Below are positions 6,379 to 10,044 of a stretch of DNA of 10,044 nucleotides, in pieces; the first letter of the stretch is position 1; each line of letters begins with the position of its first letter. This DNA is from DATHYZ01 sp035458865 (GTDB lineage: Bacteria > Chloroflexota > Limnocylindria > Limnocylindrales > CSP1-4): assembly GCA_035458865.1 (NCBI GenBank), contig DATHYZ010000134.1, forward strand, positions 1 to 10,044, given 5' to 3'. The translations under genes were made by a program, and so were the position numbers. Below the pieces are notes generated by a model. The model was given only the letters and a program-made list of their open reading frames with translations. It did no database searches and had not been told where the DNA came from.

Positions 6379-7869
6379 TCACGAGCCCCGGTGGCCGCCG
6401 GCGTCGGCGACCCGGCGTCGCTCCACGACCGACTCGAGGGCGTCGAGGATGTCGGCCGGCAGGTCCGGCGGGCGGTGGTGCTCGATGAGCTCGATGGCGC
6501 GGGCGCGGGCCCGGTCGCGCAGGGACCCGGCCCCGGCGGCCTCCCAGCTTCGTCTCGAGTCCCAGCTGGTGAGGGTCGGCATCCAGAGCTCGCGCTGGTG
6601 GTCGGCCGTGTGCCGGCTGGCCAGGAAGTGGCCCCCGATGCCGACCTCGCGGATGACGTCCACGGCCAGCGCCTCGTCGTCGGTCGGCACGCCGCGGAGC
6701 AGGCCCCTGGCGACCTCGATCGCCTCGTCGGCCAGGACCACCTGGATCGCCGAGACCGCCAGCCCCATCTCGAGCGACCCGACGTCGAACGAGAGGTCGA
6801 CCCCCTCCAGGGCGGAGGCGGTGATCTCGAGGGCCGCCTGGCGGGCGCTCTGCTCGTCGGACAGCTTGGCGTCCACGGCGCCCGCCGAGCCGACCTGCGG
6901 CAGTCCCCAGTGCCGGGCCATCTCGACGCCGGCGAGGTAGACCAGCAGGCCCGGTGCCCCACCGCCGGTCACGTCGCCGGTCCGCATGTCCATCGCCATC
7001 GGCATCGAGCCGCTGATGTACGGCGCGCCGGGTCGGCGGGCCTGGGCGATGACGAGGCCGGCCAGGGTCTCGGCGGCACAGAGGACCGCGGTGCCCGCCG
7101 GCGTCACGGGACCGGTGCCGCCCAGGGTGGGAGCTGCCTGGCAGACGACCGGCAGGCCGCGATCCACGGCGAGCAGCAGCTTGCCGAGCGTCCCCGGATC
7201 GAAGACCAGCGGGGTCACGGAGTTCAGGTACGGGACGACGAACGGGCGCGCGCGCAGGGCGTCCTCGCCGCCGGCCACGATCGCCGCCATCTCCGCGATG
7301 TCGGCGAGGGCGTCGGCGTCGGCCACGAGCGGCACGATGGGCTTGGTCGTGCCGGTCAGCATGGCCAGGAACTCGCGCTGATTGACGATCCGCTGTGGCA
7401 GATCGGGCCCGGCGCGGACCACGCCCGGCGTCGCGATGAAGTCCAGGTTGGGGAGGGCGTCCGTCAGCCTGGCCAGCGCCGCCACGTCGTCGAGCGTCAC
7501 GTCGGCGACCGCACCGGTCCTCGGGTCCTCGTAGGCGAGGGCCGTCACGCCGGTCCCGAAGTAGGGCCGGCCCTCGCCCAGCCGCATCCGCTCCTGACCC
7601 TGGCGATCGAAGAGGACGAAGCGTCGGGGCGCTGTGGCCAGGGCTTCGTCCACGAGCCGGGACGGGATCCGGATCGTCTCGCCCCCGGCGGGGACCGCCC
7701 CCGCGCCGACGAGGACGTCACGGGCGTCGGCGGTGGTGATCCGGACCCCGGGGTCGTCGAGGATCGCCAGGGCGGCGTCATGGATGCGCTGCCGCTGGGC
7801 GTCGCTCAGGACGCGGAAGTCGGGTGCGTCGGGATCCCTGACGCTGGGTGGGTGGTCCGCGGGGCTCAC
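6379..7869 (-). CDS. Trimethylamine methyltransferase (MttB) family protein, non-pyrrolysine type
   Basis: The product is 496 residues, the typical length for the MttB superfamily. Archaeal MttB demethylates trimethylamine using pyrrolysine. The many homologues without it include glycine betaine methyltransferases that pass the methyl group to a corrinoid protein. The frame has no internal amber codon, so this is a non-Pyl member. Recognisable segments are FRVLSDAQRQRIHDAALAIL near the N-terminus, FGTGVTALAYEDPRTG (about 104-119), GGTGPVTPAGT (about 250-260), the barrel-core GSMPMAMDMRTGDVTGGGAP (about 287-306) and GSAGAVDAKLSDEQSA (about 327-342). The start is GTG at 7869, with CGGAGG five bases upstream. 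No corrinoid-binding protein or methyltetrahydrofolate methyltransferase is in view. The partner genes suggest a methylated amine, betaine or N-methyl ureide substrate, but this is inference. Confidence 0.9.
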   Translation of the reverse strand: MSPADHPPSVRDPDAPDFRVLSDAQRQRIHDAALAILDDPGVRITTADARDVLVGAGAVPAGGETIRIPSRLVDEALATAPRRFVLFDRQGQERMRLGEGRPYFGTGVTALAYEDPRTGAVADVTLDDVAALARLTDALPNLDFIATPGVVRAGPDLPQRIVNQREFLAMLTGTTKPIVPLVADADALADIAEMAAIVAGGEDALRARPFVVPYLNSVTPLVFDPGTLGKLLLAVDRGLPVVCQAAPTLGGTGPVTPAGTAVLCAAETLAGLVIAQARRPGAPYISGSMPMAMDMRTGDVTGGGAPGLLVYLAGVEMARHWGLPQVGSAGAVDAKLSDEQSARQAALEITASALEGVDLSFDVGSLEMGLAVSAIQVVLADEAIEVARGLLRGVPTDDEALAVDVIREVGIGGHFLASRHTADHQRELWMPTLTSWDSRRSWEAAGAGSLRDRARARAIELIEHHRPPDLPADILDALESVVERRRVADAGGHRGS

Positions 7870-7870
7870 G

Positions 7871-7883
7871 GCTGCCTCCGATC
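7871..7883 (-). promoter_or_regulatory. Shine-Dalgarno leader GATCGGAGGCAGC of the MttB-family gene
   Basis: On the minus strand this 13-mer lies one base before the GTG at 7869 and gives a five-base spacing from GGAGG. It supports the GTG start. The identical 13-mer precedes the LLM gene at 9339-9351. Confidence 0.7.
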
Positions 7884-7958
7884 CGGACCGTCAGCATAGG
7901 CATGCCGCCGCCCGCGGAGGTGGACGAGCGCGCGAGGTGAGCCGGGCGGTCCGGCGGC

Positions 7959-7976
7959 CGGGCGCGAACGCGCCCG
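7959..7976 (-). terminator. Hairpin after the small membrane protein gene, possible terminator
   Basis: On the minus strand a 7-bp stem CGGGCGC/GCGCCCG with a 4-base loop GTTC starts 7 bases after the TAG of the small membrane protein. No T-tract follows. It could end or attenuate the transcript before the MttB gene, or be chance in GC-rich DNA. Confidence 0.35.
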
Positions 7977-8310
7977 CGCTCGTCTAGCTCCCCAGCAGCC
8001 GGGTGACGCCGGGCTCCAGGAGCCGGATCCAGGTGGCCGCGGTCAGGCCGCAGGCGCCCACGGCGAGGAAGAAGGCAAGGCTCCCGACGACCCGGCGACG
8101 CGTCCGCTCACGGCGGACGCCCTGACCGTCGAGGTCCCAGAACGGGTCGGTGCGGCGAAGGGACAGGCGGGGCATCGGACCTCCGGCGTGCGGGTGATGG
8201 TCCGATGGTCGGGCACGATGGCCCGGCCGTCGAGCCTGACGGACGGGCTATCGACGCCGGGACGGTCGTGGGCGCGAGGGGCCTGACGTCGGTCCGCGCC
8301 CGCGCTCGTC
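7969..8310. repeat. Exact 16-bp direct repeat flanking the small membrane protein gene
   Basis: CGCGCCCGCGCTCGTC occurs at 7969-7984 and again at 8295-8310. On the minus strand both copies sit just downstream of a stop codon: the small membrane protein's TAG and the LLM gene's TGA. The first copy overlaps half of the hairpin at 7959-7976. Confidence 0.55.
7984..8175 (-). CDS. Small single-pass membrane protein of unknown function
   Basis: I do not recognise this 63-residue product. Residues 1-29 are charged and rich in arginine (MPRLSLRRTDPFWDLDG, then RRERTRRR). One hydrophobic segment follows at about 30-53 (VVGSLAFFLAVGACGLTAATW), and a short tail ends in RLLGS. The positive-inside rule predicts a cytoplasmic N-terminus. 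The ATG at 8175 has a strong GGAGGT three bases upstream, which is the main reason to believe the gene is real. It is inserted between the LLM and MttB genes on the same strand, with gaps of 145 and 114 bases. It is too short for a transporter and has no lipobox. It could be an anchor or scaffold, or an unrelated conserved small protein. Confidence 0.6.
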   Translation of the reverse strand: MPRLSLRRTDPFWDLDGQGVRRERTRRRVVGSLAFFLAVGACGLTAATWIRLLEPGVTRLLGS

Positions 8311-8320
8311 AGGGGCTCGA

Positions 8321-9337
8321 TCAGGCGTCGCCGGAGGCCGCCGCCACGGCCGCCCGGAAGCGGGGGATGACCTCGCTGCCGTAGCGCTCGAGCTGCGCCT
8401 CCTCGTCGCCGTTCATGAGGTAGAGGTTGAACTGGTCGACCCCGGCGGCCTGCAGCTCCAGCAGCTTGGCGACGTGGGCGTCGACGTCGCCGACGAGGGC
8501 GAAGCGATCGACGATGTCGTCGGTCACGAACTCGGCGTTGGAGCTGCCGACCTCGGCGTGATGGAGGTAGTCATAGCCCTGGCGCCCGCGGACGTAGTGG
8601 GTCAGGGCCTCGGGCAGCTCGCCCTCGTAGCGGCTCACGAGATCGACGACGTGGTTCCCGACGAGGGCCGGGAACCAGCGGGTCCGGTCGCGGGCCGTGG
8701 CGAGGTCGCCGACGTGGGCCGGGGCCGCCGCCATCACCTTGACCGAGGACGCCTCCCGGCCTGCCTCCCGGGCCGAATCGTGGACCTGGCCGGCGAACCA
8801 GTGGATCAGGTCCGGATCGGCGATCTGGAGCATCGCCCCGTCGGCGATCCGGCCCGTCAGCCGGAGCGCGACCGGGCCGTAGCCGGCGATCCACACCGGC
8901 AGCTGCCAGCCGGCCGTCCAGGGGAACTGGAGCAGGGCCCCCTCGTACTCGATCGGCCGACCTTCGACGAGCGCCCGGATGACGTGGACGGCCTCCTCCA
9001 GGTCCTTCATCGTCGTCGGCTGCTTGCCCAGCACGCGCCGGGCCGAGTCGCCCCGGCCGATCCCGAGATCCATCCGGCCCCCGCTGAGCTCCTCGAGCGT
9101 GGCGAGCGATGAGGCGGTGACGGACGGCTCCCGGGTCGCCGGGTTGGTGACGCACGTCCCCAGCCGCATCGTCGTCGTGGCCTCGGCCATGAGCGTCAGC
9201 AACGGGTAGGGGTCACGCCACAGCACGTGGCTGTCGAAGAGCCAGCCGTAGGTGAACCCCGCGGCCTCGGCGATTCGCGTCAGCCCGAGCGTGCGCTCGA
9301 GCGTGTGTTCGGGTTTGAGCGTGAATCCGAAGTCCAT
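8321..9337 (-). CDS. LLM-class flavin/F420-dependent oxidoreductase (TIGR03842-like)
   Basis: The product is 338 residues, a full-length luciferase-like TIM-barrel oxidoreductase using F420 or FMN. Its order of motifs matches, as I recall it, the TIGR03842 group of presumed F420-dependent enzymes: MDFGFTLKP at the start, WLFDSHVLWRDPYP (32-45), VTNPATREPSVTAS (63-76), LGIGRGDSARRVLG (91-104), LPVWIAGYGPVAL, then VGNHVVDLVSRY and RGRQGYDYLHH. The group's substrate is not known to me. RutA, which oxidatively opens the uracil ring, belongs to the same superfamily but is a different subgroup. ATG 9337 has CGGAGG five bases upstream. The gene lies 48 bases after the amidase gene and precedes the hydantoinase on the same strand, so a redox step on a cyclic ureide is a reasonable inference. 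Cofactor choice cannot be confirmed from sequence reading alone. Confidence 0.88.
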   Translation of the reverse strand: MDFGFTLKPEHTLERTLGLTRIAEAAGFTYGWLFDSHVLWRDPYPLLTLMAEATTTMRLGTCVTNPATREPSVTASSLATLEELSGGRMDLGIGRGDSARRVLGKQPTTMKDLEEAVHVIRALVEGRPIEYEGALLQFPWTAGWQLPVWIAGYGPVALRLTGRIADGAMLQIADPDLIHWFAGQVHDSAREAGREASSVKVMAAAPAHVGDLATARDRTRWFPALVGNHVVDLVSRYEGELPEALTHYVRGRQGYDYLHHAEVGSSNAEFVTDDIVDRFALVGDVDAHVAKLLELQAAGVDQFNLYLMNGDEEAQLERYGSEVIPRFRAAVAAASGDA

Positions 9338-9338
9338 C

Positions 9339-9351
9339 GCTGCCTCCGATC
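9339..9351 (-). promoter_or_regulatory. Shine-Dalgarno leader GATCGGAGGCAGC of the LLM gene
   Basis: On the minus strand this 13-mer ends one base before the ATG at 9337. It is identical to the leader of the MttB-family gene and shares CGGAGGCAGC with the LsrG-like gene. Confidence 0.7.
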
Positions 9352-9385
9352 GTGGCGGGTCGGTACCGGGACGCGGGCCTCGCGA

Positions 9386-10044
9386 CTACGGGCGGACGAG
9401 GTCCTCGTACTGATCCGGGCGCCGATCGCGGTAGAACTGCCAGGTCTGGCGGACCTGGGTGATCAGGTCGAGGTCCATGTCCCGGACGATGAGCTCTTCC
9501 TCGTACGGGCTGCCGACGGAGCCGATGAACTGGCCCCGAGGGTCGCAGAAGTAGCTCTGGCCATAGAAGTCGTCGTCGCCGATCTCGGCCTCGATGCCGA
9601 CCCGGTTGATGGTTCCCACGAAGTAGCCGTTCGCCACGGCGTGGCTGACCTGCTCGATCCGCCACAGGTACTCGGAGAGGCCGCGGGAGGTCGCGCTGGG
9701 GATGAACACCATCTCGGCGCCGTTGAGGCCGAGCGCCCGGGCGCCCTCGGGGAAGTGGCGGTCGTAGCAGATGTACACGCCGACCTTGCCGACAGCCGTC
9801 TCGAAGACCGGGTAGCCCAGGTTCCCCGGCCGGAAGTAGAACTTCTCCCAGAAGCCCTTGACGTGGGGGATGTGCGTCTTGCGGTACTTGCCGAGATACG
9901 TCCCGTCGGCGTCGATGACCGCGGCGGTGTTGTAGTAGATGCCGCTGGTGGCGTCCTCCTCGTACATGGGCACGATGAGGACCATCCCGGTCTGGCGCGC
10001 GAGATCACACATCCGGGCGGTCGTGGGGCCGTCGGGGATGTGCT
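9386..10044 (-). CDS. Nitrilase-superfamily N-carbamoyl amidohydrolase (beta-ureidopropionase-like); N-terminus outside window
   Basis: The frame runs off the window's right edge with no start, so about 218 residues are visible of an expected 280 or so. It would hydrolyse an N-carbamoyl amino acid (N-carbamoyl-beta-alanine or similar) to the amino acid, CO2 and ammonia, the step after dihydropyrimidinase. The catalytic Lys is in KYRKTHIPH (codon 9878-9880) and the nucleophilic Cys in VYICYDRHFPEG (codon 9767-9769). The first catalytic Glu lies beyond the edge. Other signatures are IPDGPTTARM, YYNTAAVIDADG, GFWEKFYFRPGNLGYPVF, NGAEMVFIPSATSRGLSEYLW, INRVG and the C-terminal FYRDRRPDQYEDL, all typical of beta-ureidopropionase and N-carbamoylputrescine amidase relatives. 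An internal ATG at 10012 is not the start, since IPDGPTTAR continues upstream. The stop is 48 bases before the LLM start. The hydantoinase downstream favours the ureidopropionase reading. Confidence 0.92.
   Translation of the reverse strand, partial: HIPDGPTTARMCDLARQTGMVLIVPMYEEDATSGIYYNTAAVIDADGTYLGKYRKTHIPHVKGFWEKFYFRPGNLGYPVFETAVGKVGVYICYDRHFPEGARALGLNGAEMVFIPSATSRGLSEYLWRIEQVSHAVANGYFVGTINRVGIEAEIGDDDFYGQSYFCDPRGQFIGSVGSPYEEELIVRDMDLDLITQVRQTWQFYRDRRPDQYEDLVRP

Noticed and set aside
4742..6940. A 732-codon open frame on the + strand
   Set aside because: It is entirely antisense to the homocysteine methyltransferase, hydantoinase and MttB genes, which have intact family motifs. Its translation is a low-complexity Asp/Val/Gly/Arg run typical of shadow frames in GC-rich DNA.
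6349..7899. A 516-codon + strand frame
   Set aside because: It mirrors the MttB gene on the opposite strand. The composition is repetitive and no family is recognisable.

Overview
The window is GC-rich (roughly 70 percent), strongly GC3-biased bacterial chromosomal DNA. Genes are compact, mostly with a CGGAGG-type Shine-Dalgarno sequence and some with GTG starts. A probable F420-type LLM oxidoreductase and a subtilase C-terminal domain of a kind I associate with soil bacteria suggest a Chloroflexota (Limnocylindria-like) or actinobacterial host. That placement is an inference from memory and is not proven. I see no tRNA, rRNA, CRISPR array, insertion sequence or phage gene. No stretch longer than 300 bases lacks a gene.

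Left part (1-1098, + strand): the 3' end of a secreted S8-type peptidase with a PPC-like C-terminal domain, closed by a strong 15-bp hairpin. Next comes a very short VOC (glyoxalase-fold) gene that looks internally deleted. Its stop-codon region is imperfectly repeated 68 bp downstream, just before the convergent end of the next gene.

Middle part (1099-3807): a two-gene minus-strand operon of an LsrG/YgiN-like small monooxygenase or isomerase and an iron-type alcohol dehydrogenase. The two are joined by a GTGA stop/start overlap, and the dehydrogenase has Gln in place of one His metal ligand. Divergent from it is a radical SAM enzyme of the AmmeMemoRadiSam type (AmrS-like). Its start codon has no Shine-Dalgarno sequence but overlaps the stop of a 7-8-codon potential leader peptide.

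Right part (3853-10044, minus strand): six co-directional genes. In transcription order they are a nitrilase-superfamily N-carbamoyl amidohydrolase (beta-ureidopropionase-like, cut by the window edge), an LLM-class oxidoreductase resembling the TIGR03842 group, a 63-residue one-helix membrane protein, a non-pyrrolysine MttB-family methyltransferase, a D-hydantoinase/dihydropyrimidinase, and a homocysteine S-methyltransferase. The amidase and hydantoinase are the last two steps of reductive pyrimidine (cyclic ureide) breakdown. The LLM enzyme is a candidate for the missing first redox step. The MttB and homocysteine methyltransferase suggest that the substrate may carry N-methyl groups, or that a one-carbon unit is salvaged. 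This combination is the most interesting hypothesis in the window.

Intergenic gaps are short. The gaps 620-789, 1021-1098, 2634-2715, 3808-3852, 6257-6378, 7870-7983 and 8176-8320 hold hairpins, Shine-Dalgarno sequences and short repeats, but no convincing sigma-70 promoter.
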